Source: an uncultured Mycobacterium sp. (lineage in GTDB: Bacteria; Actinomycetota; Actinomycetes; Mycobacteriales; Mycobacteriaceae). Taken from it: a stretch of DNA of 64,000 nucleotides. The notes beneath the pieces are model-generated. The model was not told the origin of the DNA. It was given only the letters and a program-made list of their open reading frames with translations, and ran no database searches. The stretch spans positions 1 to 64,000 of the forward strand of contig FLQS01000020.1 of the NCBI GenBank assembly GCA_900078375.1. The letters run 5' to 3'. A program made the position numbers and the translations under genes. How positions within the stretch are numbered: the stretch's first letter is position 1; every line of letters begins with the position of its first letter. Below, in pieces: positions 1-12,082 of this stretch.

Positions 1-87
1 ACCCTCGGCTGGAAAACACCCGCCCAAACCCTCGACGAACTACTCTCCAAACCGTCCGATCCACCCGCTGTTGCACTGGCACCTTGA
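1..87 (+). mobile_element. IS30-family transposase, C-terminal end (cut by window edge)
   Basis: The open frame from base 1 reads TLGWKTPAQTLDELL and stops with TGA at 85-87. The TLGWKTPAxxLxELL ending is the usual C-terminus of IS30-family DDE transposases. The rest of the element lies left of the window, so its completeness and terminal repeats cannot be judged. It sits about 160 bases upstream of the first gene of the biosynthetic cluster and marks a probable edge of acquired DNA. Confidence 0.75.
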
Positions 88-168
88 ATCCACCCCCGAT
101 AATTGACGGAAACGCCGATTACAGCGGTATAGCACACCGAGGCGAACAACGAGACTTACTCCAGCGAT
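88..168. other. Intergenic spacer after IS30 end
   Basis: Non-coding stretch between the transposase stop codon and the promoter segment of operon 1. The terminal inverted repeat of the IS should lie here, but without the left end of the element it cannot be identified. Confidence 0.4.
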
Positions 169-250
169 AGAAAAACCTTCCCTATCGGCAGCGGGAATCT
201 GGTCCTCGCGGCGATTACGCGAGAAGCCGCTGGTCACGACTATTTGAGTC
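169..250 (+). promoter_or_regulatory. Operon 1 promoter, shared with operon 2
   Basis: These 82 bases align without gaps to 12001-12082 before the DAHP synthase gene. The conserved blocks are AGnAAAACCT at -82, CTGGT at about -52, GGCGATTACGC at -41 (210-220) and CACGACTATTTGAGTC directly before the ATG (235-250). Identity continues through the first three codons. No Shine-Dalgarno sequence precedes the start codon and a TATTT core lies about 6-10 bases upstream of it, so leaderless transcription is plausible (inference). The -41 block could bind the cluster regulator. Confidence 0.65.
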
Positions 251-1621
251 ATGACCACATACCTGCCCCACCCGGCGACGGCGCCCCGCAGCGCGGCCCG
301 GCCGAGCTTCCGCGATGTGGCAGGTATTCGCCTCGCCGAGAACCTCGACGTGCTGTCCCGCGACGAGATCGAAGCCACCCAGCAGCACAATCTGCGGGCC
401 ACGCTGAGCGCCGCGCACCAGTCCACCAACGTGTCGCGGCGCTTCCCGGGACTCGGGGTGCTGGACCCCACCGCCACGGCCGACGACCTCGCCGTGCTGC
501 CGCTGCTGTCCGCCGCGGATCTGTCCGCGGGCTGCCCGCCGCATTCGGCTGACCTCCTCTTCGACCAGAGCCCCGGGCTCGTTCTGCGCTCCAGCGGTAC
601 CGCCAGCCGGCCGAAGGTCCTCTACCACTCCTGGGACTTCACCGACCGCGTCGGACACCTCGGTCTGCGCGGGGTCCGCGCGGCCCTGCCGACACCGCCG
701 GCACGCGTGGCGAACTGCCTGTGGCCCGGCGACCTCAACGGCGCCTTCCTGTTCGTCCAGGACATCACCCGCTCCCTGCCGGCGCTGTCGTTCGCCATGG
801 GCGAGCTGACCGCGACCGCCGACGCCGCCGCCGTCATCGAGGCGCACGGGATCGACACCTTGGTGTCCTCACCGGCCTACGGGGCCGAGCTGCTGGCGGG
901 AACCCCAGACCTGCCCCTGCAGAACTTCCTGTTCATCGGCGAATCGCTGGGCGCCGAGCGGGAGCGCATCGTGCGCTCGGCGGCACCGGATCTGATGGTG
1001 CGCTCACTGGCCTACTCGACGTCGGAGACCGGTCCCCTGGGCTACCAGTGCCACCACCAGACGAACGGCGTGCACCACGTCCACGAAGACGCCAACGTGC
1101 TGGAGGTCGTCGACGCGTCCGGCCGGCCGGTGCCTGCCGGAACACCGGGCGAGCTGGTCGTCACCCCGCTGACCACATCGGGCATGGCGCTGGTGCGCTA
1201 CCGCCTCGGCGATCGGGGCGTGTTCATGTCCGACGCCTGCGCCTGCGGCAGCGCTGCCCGCTCCGTGATGCTGCTGGGCCGGATGCCGAATTCGATGACG
1301 GTTGACACGATCACGTTTTCCAGCGACCACCTGCTGGCAGCGCTGGCGCCGCTGGGGGTGAGCGGGCCGGCCGACTGCCAACTGCAGGTCCTGTGGGAAG
1401 ACCACCGCTATCGGGTGCGCCTGCTCGTAACACCATCCACCCCAGTCGAATTCACGACGGAGACGGCCCGCGCGGCTATGCACCATGCCCATGAGATTCA
1501 CGAAGTCATCGTGAGCCCGCGGTGCCTGGGCTTCGAGGTACAGCGCAGCGGTATCGAGCACTTCGCACGCACCAAGCGCGGCAAGGTGCCGGTTCTCTAC
1601 CAACACGGAATCAGCGGTTAA
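251..1621 (+). CDS. PaaK/LuxE-like adenylate-forming enzyme
   Basis: 456-residue protein resembling phenylacetate-CoA ligase, coenzyme F390 synthetase and EhpF-type acyl-adenylating enzymes. The ATP-binding loop is SSGTASRPK (about residues 114-122), and a Cys-rich CACGS motif near residue 330 matches the metal-binding region of PaaK relatives. The family activates carboxylates as acyl-adenylates. First gene of operon 1, followed after 28 bases by the mutase gene. The shared promoter ends directly at this ATG, which fixes the start. It probably activates an aromatic or amino acid intermediate for CoA or amide formation; the substrate is unknown. Confidence 0.7.
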   Translation: MTTYLPHPATAPRSAARPSFRDVAGIRLAENLDVLSRDEIEATQQHNLRATLSAAHQSTNVSRRFPGLGVLDPTATADDLAVLPLLSAADLSAGCPPHSADLLFDQSPGLVLRSSGTASRPKVLYHSWDFTDRVGHLGLRGVRAALPTPPARVANCLWPGDLNGAFLFVQDITRSLPALSFAMGELTATADAAAVIEAHGIDTLVSSPAYGAELLAGTPDLPLQNFLFIGESLGAERERIVRSAAPDLMVRSLAYSTSETGPLGYQCHHQTNGVHHVHEDANVLEVVDASGRPVPAGTPGELVVTPLTTSGMALVRYRLGDRGVFMSDACACGSAARSVMLLGRMPNSMTVDTITFSSDHLLAALAPLGVSGPADCQLQVLWEDHRYRVRLLVTPSTPVEFTTETARAAMHHAHEIHEVIVSPRCLGFEVQRSGIEHFARTKRGKVPVLYQHGISG

Positions 1622-1649
1622 CGGAAGTTCTGAGAAAGGAGATCGAGCC

Positions 1650-4961
<3,312 letters not shown>

Positions 4962-4965
<4 letters not shown>

Positions 4966-6188
4966 CAGAACTGATGAGCCGGCCCAACTGGGTCGCATCC
5001 CGCGTCAGCAAGACCTCGGACTCACTCGACCGGGCCTTCGCCGAAGGACTCACCGGGCACGTCATCACCGCCCGGACCGGCAAGCAGGTCACGCTGACCG
5101 ACCGCAGCCAGGCCGTCGAGTTCGTGTCGTGCTCCTATCTCGGACTGGAGTCGCACCCCGACCTGGTCGCCGCGGCGACCGAGGCGATGGACCGGTTCGG
5201 GCTGCACTTCTCCACGTCCCGCAACCGGGGCCGGCCGCCCTACCTCGCCGAGCTGGAGGATCTGCTGTCCGTAATGTACTGCGGCGCAAAGGTGGCTGCC
5301 TTCACCTCGGTGAGCAACGTCCACCTGGGCGTGCTGCCGCTGCTGGGCGCCGGTGCCCTGCCCAGCTATCCGGTGGCCGACGCCGGCGTCGCGTTCCTCG
5401 TCGAGAAGACGGCACACGCCTCCATCCAGGTCATCCGCGGTGTGCTCGAGCAGATCGGACCGACCCGGCGCTTCGACATGACCGACCCGGCGGCACTGCC
5501 CGACGCGGTCCGCGAGGTCGCGGCCAGCGGCCGGACACCGATCGTGTTGGTCGACGGCGTCGGCTCGATGGGCGGGCTGATCGACGTCGCGTCGATGCTC
5601 GCGGTCCTCGAGCCGGTCGGCGGACATCTGTATGTCGATGACGCCCATGGGGTTTCGATCGAGGGTCGGCTCGGCGCGGGTTACGCGTTCGAAGCACTCG
5701 GCGGCGGACTCCCCGAAAACGTCATGCTCGCCGGCTCGCTGTCGAAAGCCTTCGGCGGCGCAGGCGGTTTCGTGGTGGTGCCGAGCGAACAGGATATGCA
5801 AGTCATGCGAAAGTTCGCCAACCCGTTGGTGTTCGGACATTCGATCATGGTCCCGATGCTGGCGGCGAATGTTGCCGCAGCATGGTTGCACATCGAAGGT
5901 CAGGTGGCCGATCTGCAGAAGCAGCTCTGGGACAACGCCGCCGAGTTCGACCGGCTGACGGACGGACGACTGGTCAACGCCGGATTGCGTTCCCCGGTTC
6001 GCGGCGCGCTGTTCGACTCCGAGGACGAGGCATTCGCCGCGGCCCGCCGGCTGAAGCAGGCCGGTGTCCTGGTCCTGCCCGCCTTCTATCCCACGGTCGC
6101 CAAGGGCACCGGGCTGATGCGCTTCGGCATCTCCGCCCTGCACCAGCAGCACCACCTCGAGACGGCCGCCCGCGCCCTCGGACTCTGA
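4962..6188 (+). CDS. Alpha-oxoamine synthase-like PLP enzyme (CqsA/AONS family)
   Basis: 408-residue fold-type I PLP protein. It shows YLGLESHPDL (59-68), KTAHASIQ (149-156), YVDDAHGVSIEG (224-235, the PLP-anchoring Asp and His) and the lysine loop GSLSKAFGGAGG (Lys262). This is the layout of 8-amino-7-oxononanoate synthase, glycine C-acetyltransferase and CqsA, which condense an amino acid with an acyl-CoA and lose CO2. In this cluster it could join an amino acid (possibly 4-aminophenylalanine or a derivative) to an acyl thioester to give an alpha-amino ketone. A role in biotin synthesis is unlikely here. Substrates cannot be read from the sequence. Confidence 0.75.
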
Positions 6189-6225
6189 TTCCCTCAATCA
6201 CTTTCAACGACAAGGAGTTACCCCA

Positions 6226-7920
6226 ATGTCTATTGCAACCCGCGCACTGCTGACCCCCGAAGAACGCTCCCGCCTGGCCGCAATGCCCGAGCTCGGTGGC
6301 GGCAACCTGCTGGCCACGGCCATGGCCGTACACCCCGACCCGCACATCCCGTTCATCCGCACCGGCCGGCCGGTGATCAACACCGCAGGCCAGGAGCAGA
6401 ACGAGTTCACACTCGCCCACCTCGACGCGCTCACCCAGAGCTGGTCGGTCTGGTACCACGAGAAGGGCGTCGGCCCGCGTGACCGGGTGGCGCTCTACAT
6501 GGCCGACACCTTCGCCTACACCATCCACCTCAACGCCCTGGCTCAGTTGGGTGCCATCGGCGTGCTCATCAACAGCAAGGCCTCGCCCGCCCTCGCGCTC
6601 GGCCTGTGCGCGCGCACCACGCCGGTAGGCATCTACACCGACCAGGCCCGCCTGGCGACCATCAGCGACGGCATCGAATCATTGGACGGCCTGCGCTGGG
6701 TTCAACTCGCCGAAGACCTGCCCGCCCCTCCCCCGGCCGCGCTGCCCGACGCCTGGCGGTTCAAGCACGCACCCGAGGACCCGGTGTCGATCATGCATTC
6801 GTCCGGCACGACGGGAATTCCCAAGGCGGTGACCCAGACTCACGCGTCCAGCGTCGCCGGGCCGCGCTTCCGTCTGCAGAACTACGTCGAGCCCGCCCAC
6901 GAGCGGATGATGACGGCCCAACCGCAGTCGCATCTCGGGTGCATCGTGTACACCGCCTACTCCATCCTGGCCGGCACGCCGCTGGTGGCGCTGTACGACC
7001 CGACCGGTGACGAGCTGGCGGCGGCCGTCCACCTGCACCGCCCGAAGGGGGTCATGGCATTCGCCCATGCCTACTCCGAGCTGGCGGCACTCGAAACACC
7101 GGCTGGCACCGTCGATTCAGTGGACTACTGGGTGAACATGGGCGACGCCATCCACGAGGCGCACATCGGCGCCGTCCTGGCCAAGCGGAGCCCGGACCAG
7201 GAGCCCCCCACCTTCTACGACCGGTTCGGCACGACCGAGCTCGGCTGGGGTCTGGTGGTCCAACCTCGCACGCTGGCTTCCGAGCGTGCCGACCGCCGCA
7301 TCGGCAAGCCGGATCCCGTCGCCGAAGTCGCGGTGCTGCGGGCCGACGGGAGCAACGCACCCGTCGGCGAGGTGGGCTTCTTCGGAGCCAAGGGCCCGTC
7401 CATCACCGCCGGGTACTGGAATGACTCCGATACCACCTACCGCTCCAAGCTCGGTGGCTACTGGTTGACCGGTGACCTGGTCTACCAGGACGTGGACGGC
7501 AACTACTTCGTGGTCGACCGGACGAAGGACGCCATCGAAACCGCCGAGGGCACTGGCTATTCGGTGCTCATGGAGGAGATGTTGCTCAGCGAGATCAGCG
7601 CCATCACCGATTGCGCCGTCGTCGCCGGCCGCCACGGCGAGCAGATTGTTCCGGTCGCCGTCATCATCACCGACGAGTCACCGTCTGAGGCTGGACGCCT
7701 GCTGGCCGAGGCCAACGAAGTGCTGACGGCCGCGGGTCATCCCCGCATCGCCGTGCTCGACGTCGCCCTGACCCCACAGGACTTCCCGGTGGGTGTGACC
7801 GGCAAGGTGCTCAAGCGCGAACTGCGGGAGCGGTACGGCGACCTGTCGCTCCGCTCGTCTCGCGAGAACCGTGCCGTCGCCGCGTTCATGACCGACCAGC
7901 GCGTCAGCGAAGTGGCGTGA
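6226..7920 (+). CDS. ANL-superfamily ligase; candidate nitrite-using diazotase or acyl-CoA ligase
   Basis: 564-residue adenylate-forming enzyme. The P-loop is MHSSGTTGIPK (190-200), then YDRFGTTELG (331-340), YWLTGDLV (412-419), DRTKDAIE (431-438) and the C-terminal catalytic lysine in VTGKVLKREL (Lys527). Family members activate carboxylates; homologues in nitrite-producing clusters (CreM, AvaA6) instead use ATP and nitrite to diazotise aryl amines. Its place beside a 4-aminophenylalanine pathway and a nitrite-forming pair makes it the best diazotase candidate, but ordinary CoA ligation is equally compatible with the motifs. Start supported by AAGGAG nine bases upstream of the ATG. Confidence 0.8.
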   Translation: MSIATRALLTPEERSRLAAMPELGGGNLLATAMAVHPDPHIPFIRTGRPVINTAGQEQNEFTLAHLDALTQSWSVWYHEKGVGPRDRVALYMADTFAYTIHLNALAQLGAIGVLINSKASPALALGLCARTTPVGIYTDQARLATISDGIESLDGLRWVQLAEDLPAPPPAALPDAWRFKHAPEDPVSIMHSSGTTGIPKAVTQTHASSVAGPRFRLQNYVEPAHERMMTAQPQSHLGCIVYTAYSILAGTPLVALYDPTGDELAAAVHLHRPKGVMAFAHAYSELAALETPAGTVDSVDYWVNMGDAIHEAHIGAVLAKRSPDQEPPTFYDRFGTTELGWGLVVQPRTLASERADRRIGKPDPVAEVAVLRADGSNAPVGEVGFFGAKGPSITAGYWNDSDTTYRSKLGGYWLTGDLVYQDVDGNYFVVDRTKDAIETAEGTGYSVLMEEMLLSEISAITDCAVVAGRHGEQIVPVAVIITDESPSEAGRLLAEANEVLTAAGHPRIAVLDVALTPQDFPVGVTGKVLKRELRERYGDLSLRSSRENRAVAAFMTDQRVSEVA

Positions 7921-9689
7921 TCATGGGGAAGTGGCTGTCGACCCTGGTGCCCGAGCCCGGCGCGCGTCGCCGCCTGGGCGTGGGCACCGGGATCTACAAC
8001 ATCGGCACCGGCATGTTCATGACATCGTCGGTCCTGTATTTCACTGAGGGACTGAGACTCTCGGTCTCCGAGGTCGGCCTGTGGCTGGCCGTCGCCGGAC
8101 TGATCGGTCTGTTCGCCGGTGTGCCGATGGGTCACCTGGCCGACCGCCGCGGCCCCCGCGGGGTCGCATCCTTGAGCCTGGTCGTGCTGGCGGCGACGAT
8201 GGTGGGCTACGTCTTCATCACCCACATCTGGATGTTCGTCGTGGTGACCGTGGTGGAGATGCTGGCCACCGCGGCATCGAGAGCGTCGCGGGGCGGAGTC
8301 ATCCGCCGGGTCGGCGGCGAAGGTGCGGCCGCCTACCGATCCCAGCTCCGGGCGATCGAGAACGCCGGCGTCGGCATCGGTGCCGCCGTCGGAGGTGTGG
8401 CGCTGACGCTGCACACCCTGGCCGCCTATCAGGTGCTGTTCCTCGCCAACGCCGTGACCTTCCTGATCGGCGCATGGGTGTGCGCCCGGCTTCCGCACTT
8501 CCCGCCATTGCCTGCTCCGCCCGGAACCCGGCCCGGCGTGGCACTGCGGGACAAACCGTTCATCGCCTACACGATCCTCAACGGGGTGATGAGTCTGCAG
8601 TACGCGGTCATCACCTTCGCTCTCCCGCTGTGGATCGCGATGGAGACGAACGCCCCGCGCTGGATGGTCGGCGCCGTGTTGATCGTCAACACGGTCGGCG
8701 TTGTGGCACTGCAGGTCTGGGTCGGCCGAAAGGTCGAGACCGTACGCCAGGGCGCCGCCGCCATGCGGATCGCCGGGCTGATCTTTCTGATCGCCTGCGG
8801 TGGCGTCGCGCTGTCGTCCGGCCTTCCGGCGTGGGCCTCCGCCGCGATCTTGCTGGCGGCGGTGGGCGTCCACTCCGTAGGCGAGATGTGCCACGCGGCA
8901 GCCGTATTCGCGCTGAGTTTCGAGCTGGCTCCGGCCCACGCGCAGAGCGAGTACGTGGGGCTGCAGGATATGGGCCTCGGCGCCGCGTTCGCGGTGGCGC
9001 CCGCGGTGCTCGGCGCCCTGTGCCTGGGAATAGGGCAGGTCGGCTGGCTGCTACTCGGTGGGATACTCGCCGCCGCCGGTCTGGCGACTGTACCCATCGT
9101 CCGGTGGGCGGTCCGAAGCCGGCCCTTCCCGGTGTCGGACGAGGCTGTTGTACCGGACGCCGAACCGGCCACCGTGCGACTGGCCGCCGTCCGCCTGCCT
9201 GCCCGTCTGCAGTCACCGTTCCCGCAAACGACCGTCCAGATCCGCAGGCCGCTCGACTCTATTGTCCTCGACGATGATTCGCGATTCTTCCTCGACCGGG
9301 ACTGCGTGGTCGGCCGGGATCCCAGCTATAGCGACACCCCGCTGAATGGACTGCGTCCGATCCGGATCGACGTCCGCGCCAACGGGATGTCCCGCGCCCA
9401 CTTGGAGATCCGCCGCATCGGCGGGCGGGTGTACCTCATTGACCGCCAGTCGAGAAACGGTGTCACCATCCGATTGGCCGGGCAGACGGTATGGACTCGG
9501 ATCACACCGGGCAAGCCGACGATGTGGCTGCCAGGGATGTCCGTGCGGATCGGCAGCCGAATCCTGCGGCTGGAAGCGAACGCCCCGCGAGTCGCGGCCC
9601 CGCTGCCGCCGTCCAGTACGCCGACCGTACACATGAAGAACGTCAACAGGTTTCCCGTCGCAGCAGTTTCAGAAAGGAATGCATCATGA
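7917..9689 (+). CDS. MFS transporter fused to a C-terminal FHA domain
   Basis: 590 residues. The first about 400 form a major-facilitator core with many hydrophobic helices and a MGHLADRRGPRG loop (71-82), the usual MFS loop 2-3 motif. Residues about 447-553 are a forkhead-associated domain: VGRDPS, GMSRAHLE (490-497, Ser-Arg-x-x-His), QSRNGV (511-516). FHA domains bind phosphothreonine, so the exporter may be docked to or gated by a kinase-phosphorylated partner. The GTG overlaps the upstream stop codon; an ATG two codons later is an alternative. It likely exports the cluster product. A cytoplasmic tail with FHA on an MFS protein is an unusual architecture. Confidence 0.85.
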   Translation: MIMGKWLSTLVPEPGARRRLGVGTGIYNIGTGMFMTSSVLYFTEGLRLSVSEVGLWLAVAGLIGLFAGVPMGHLADRRGPRGVASLSLVVLAATMVGYVFITHIWMFVVVTVVEMLATAASRASRGGVIRRVGGEGAAAYRSQLRAIENAGVGIGAAVGGVALTLHTLAAYQVLFLANAVTFLIGAWVCARLPHFPPLPAPPGTRPGVALRDKPFIAYTILNGVMSLQYAVITFALPLWIAMETNAPRWMVGAVLIVNTVGVVALQVWVGRKVETVRQGAAAMRIAGLIFLIACGGVALSSGLPAWASAAILLAAVGVHSVGEMCHAAAVFALSFELAPAHAQSEYVGLQDMGLGAAFAVAPAVLGALCLGIGQVGWLLLGGILAAAGLATVPIVRWAVRSRPFPVSDEAVVPDAEPATVRLAAVRLPARLQSPFPQTTVQIRRPLDSIVLDDDSRFFLDRDCVVGRDPSYSDTPLNGLRPIRIDVRANGMSRAHLEIRRIGGRVYLIDRQSRNGVTIRLAGQTVWTRITPGKPTMWLPGMSVRIGSRILRLEANAPRVAAPLPPSSTPTVHMKNVNRFPVAAVSERNAS

Positions 9690-11017
9690 GGCCTCGCGCG
9701 TTCATCCTGACCGGGTACCTGCCCGTCGTCTGCCGAGATTCGGTCTACATCGACGATCTGCGCAGCCGGGACCTGAAGGTCCTGGTGATCACGCCCGCCA
9801 TCTCGCGCTCGTATGCGCAGGCGCATGGCGATGATGTCGCCCACCCTGCCGCCGCGATCGATGAGATCGCCTTCGTCGACGGCTCGGTCGCAAGCGAAGG
9901 CTCCTACCTCCCCGGCGTCATCGAACACGCCGAACGCTGGCGCAAGCACTACGACGTCGTCGGTATCTACGCCGTCGGGGAGACGCTCGTCGAGCCGACC
10001 GGCCTGCTCGCCGACTACTTCGGCCTTCCGTTCCCGGGTTTGCGGGCCGCACGTGCCTGCCGCAACAAGTACCTGCAGCGCTGGTACCTGCCCGATCTGA
10101 GTCCGGTGTCCGTGCTGATCCCGCCCGGGACCCGCGATGCCGTCGCGCACGGATCCGTCCCCTTGCCTGCGGTGGTCAAGCCGGCCACGCGGCACTCCAG
10201 CGAGGGCGTGCAGATGGTGCACGACCTGGCTGAGTTGGCCGCGCAATTGGACGGCTATCCGGCGGAGGAGACCATCCTCGTCGAGCAGATGATCGCCGGG
10301 CAGGAGTACTCGGTGGAGAGTTTGACCCAGGACGGCAAGACGCTGTTCTCCTCGGTCACCCGCAAAGAGACGACGGATATCGAGTCGGCGTATTTCGTCG
10401 AGATGGCCCACACCGTGCCCGCCCCCAAAGACGACGCGTGGGATGCGGTGCAGCGGGCCAACATCGAGATGCTCGACCGACTCGGCGTCGAGGACGGCAT
10501 CACGCACGCTGAGTGGCGGCTCGACGAGCGGGGTGAGGCACGCCTGATGGAGGTCGCCGCGCGGACTCCCGGCGACGGGATCATGGTGCTCTACCGCCTC
10601 GCGACAGGCCGGCCGATGGAGCCCGAGATCCTGCGGATCGCCATAGGAGAGCCTGCCGACTATCCATCGGCTCGACGCTATGCCCGCCAGGTGTACGTCG
10701 GGCACCAGCCCGGAACACTCGTCGACGTCGCGGTCGACTGGCCCGGCGTCGAGCCCCGATGGGTCGATGACGGCAATCCCTGGCCCGATATCCCCCCGCT
10801 GCCCGCTGACGCGCCGGCGGCGCTGCGTGCCGTCCTCGTCTACGAGGCCATTGGCGCGGAGCTGGGCCCCATCCGAAGCTCCGACGACCGAGCGGTCACG
10901 TTCTTCATCGACGCTCCGAGCATCGCCGAGCTGGACGAGATCGAGGCACGCGTGCGTCGGGCTATCTGCGTTCGAGTCAGACCTCAGAGCGAAGAATCCG
11001 CAGATTCATCGCTCTGA
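9686..11017 (+). CDS. ATP-grasp ligase
   Basis: 443 residues counted from the ATG that overlaps the transporter stop codon (ATGA) and is preceded by GAAAGGA; an upstream in-frame extension was rejected. The middle contains AVVKPATRHSSEGVQ and TILVEQMIAGQEYSVE, and the C-terminal part has HAEWRLDERGEARLMEVAAR, which fit the nucleotide- and metal-binding elements of ATP-grasp carboxylate-amine ligases. Such enzymes in small-molecule clusters form amide or dipeptide bonds via acyl phosphates. Last gene of operon 1. It could couple the aromatic amino acid to a second amine or acid; substrates unknown. Confidence 0.8.
   Translation: MRPRAFILTGYLPVVCRDSVYIDDLRSRDLKVLVITPAISRSYAQAHGDDVAHPAAAIDEIAFVDGSVASEGSYLPGVIEHAERWRKHYDVVGIYAVGETLVEPTGLLADYFGLPFPGLRAARACRNKYLQRWYLPDLSPVSVLIPPGTRDAVAHGSVPLPAVVKPATRHSSEGVQMVHDLAELAAQLDGYPAEETILVEQMIAGQEYSVESLTQDGKTLFSSVTRKETTDIESAYFVEMAHTVPAPKDDAWDAVQRANIEMLDRLGVEDGITHAEWRLDERGEARLMEVAARTPGDGIMVLYRLATGRPMEPEILRIAIGEPADYPSARRYARQVYVGHQPGTLVDVAVDWPGVEPRWVDDGNPWPDIPPLPADAPAALRAVLVYEAIGAELGPIRSSDDRAVTFFIDAPSIAELDEIEARVRRAICVRVRPQSEESADSSL
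10984..11017 (+). terminator. Hairpin spanning the ATP-grasp stop codon
   Basis: A near-perfect inverted repeat: TCAGAGCGA, one mismatched base, GAATC, loop CGCA, GATTC, mismatch, TCGCTCTGA. The right arm contains the TGA stop codon. No T-run follows, so this would be a tailless terminator or RNA-processing structure. It would close operon 1. Confidence 0.5.
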
Positions 11018-11083
11018 ATTCTGGACGGACGAGCTGTGGATGGAGGTACACCTCCGTGCACGGCCTCCACCACACTTTCGCTG

Positions 11084-11950
11084 ATGCAGCGCGTGTTCAT
11101 CGGCAGTGAATCTGTGACTGCCGGTGAGGTGACGAAATACCAACTTCGGGCGCACTATCAGCGGGTCTTCCCAGACGTGTACGCCTCCTGCGCAGAGGAA
11201 AGCCCACTTTCAGTCGAGGATTTGGCATTGGCGGCCTTCCTCTGGTCGCGTCGGAGAGCAGTCGTCACTGGTGTAGCGGCCTCGGCGCTACACGGAGCTA
11301 AATGGGTCGACGCACAGAAGACGCCGATCGAACTCAACTATCCCAACAACAAGTCACCTCAAGGCATCGTCACCAGAGACGAAATGCTGCTCGATGACGA
11401 GGTGCAGACCCTGCATGGGCTGCCGGTGACGACATTGCCGCGCACAGTGTTCGACCTCGCGCGCCGCGGGACCATGCCAGAGGCGGTGGCACGTCTAGAC
11501 GCCCTCGCCAACGCGACGCATTTCACGAAGAAAGACGACGTACTGGATCTGCTGCCGCGCCACCGGAGACTCAGCGGAGCGCCGCGAGTACCGAAAGTCC
11601 TCGATCTCGTCGACGCAGGAGCGCAATCACCGAGAGAGACCTGGTTGCGCCTGTTGTTGATCGACGCCGGCTTTCCGCGTCCGCGTACCCAGATCCCGGT
11701 GCTCGGCCCAGGAGACTGCCGGCCGCGCTATTACCTCGACATGGGCTGGGAGGACATGATGATCGCCGTCGAATACGACGGCGAGCATCACCGAACCAGC
11801 CGCGACACCTATACCAACGACATCACCCGATCCGACTACCTTCACGACCTCGGCTGGCGGATGATCCGAGTGGTCGCGGGGATGCGGCGATCCGCGATCA
11901 TCGAGAAGACCTGGCGCGCATGGTTGTTGCGTCAGAACTCAGCGCGATAA
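11084..11950 (+). CDS. DUF559-type protein (AbiEi-like N-terminus)
   Basis: About 288 residues from the ATG of MQRVFIG; an upstream start at 11036 is possible. The N-terminal half has the winged-helix-like region and SALHGAKW / GLPVTTLPRTVFDLARRG pattern seen in AbiEi-antitoxin-like mycobacterial proteins. The C-terminal half carries AVEYDGEHHR and LGWRMIRV, matching DUF559, a restriction-endonuclease-like fold. These proteins are frequent, often solitary, in mycobacterial accessory DNA. No partner toxin gene is adjacent. It separates the two cluster operons and probably is not part of the biosynthesis. Codon use is less GC-biased than its neighbours. Confidence 0.65.
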   Translation: MQRVFIGSESVTAGEVTKYQLRAHYQRVFPDVYASCAEESPLSVEDLALAAFLWSRRRAVVTGVAASALHGAKWVDAQKTPIELNYPNNKSPQGIVTRDEMLLDDEVQTLHGLPVTTLPRTVFDLARRGTMPEAVARLDALANATHFTKKDDVLDLLPRHRRLSGAPRVPKVLDLVDAGAQSPRETWLRLLLIDAGFPRPRTQIPVLGPGDCRPRYYLDMGWEDMMIAVEYDGEHHRTSRDTYTNDITRSDYLHDLGWRMIRVVAGMRRSAIIEKTWRAWLLRQNSAR

Positions 11951-12000
11951 ATGTCGCGAAGCGTCGCTCTGACGTCTGACTCGATGCTTACCCCGGGGGT

Positions 12001-12082
12001 AGGAAAACCTATCCGCACGCATGGAATTTTCTGGTAGCGCAGGCGATTACGCCCAAACGTCCTGGCCACGACTATTTGAGTC
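12001..12082 (+). promoter_or_regulatory. Operon 2 promoter, shared with operon 1
   Basis: Gapless counterpart of 169-250. GGCGATTACGC lies at 12042-12052, 41 bases before the ATG, and CACGACTATTTGAGTC at 12067-12082 abuts the ATG. Conservation at identical spacing suggests co-regulation of both operons. No Shine-Dalgarno sequence is visible. Confidence 0.65.

Noticed and set aside
11084-11950. An AbiE toxin-antitoxin system.
   Set aside because: Only an AbiEi-like/DUF559 protein is present; no AbiEii nucleotidyltransferase toxin gene follows.
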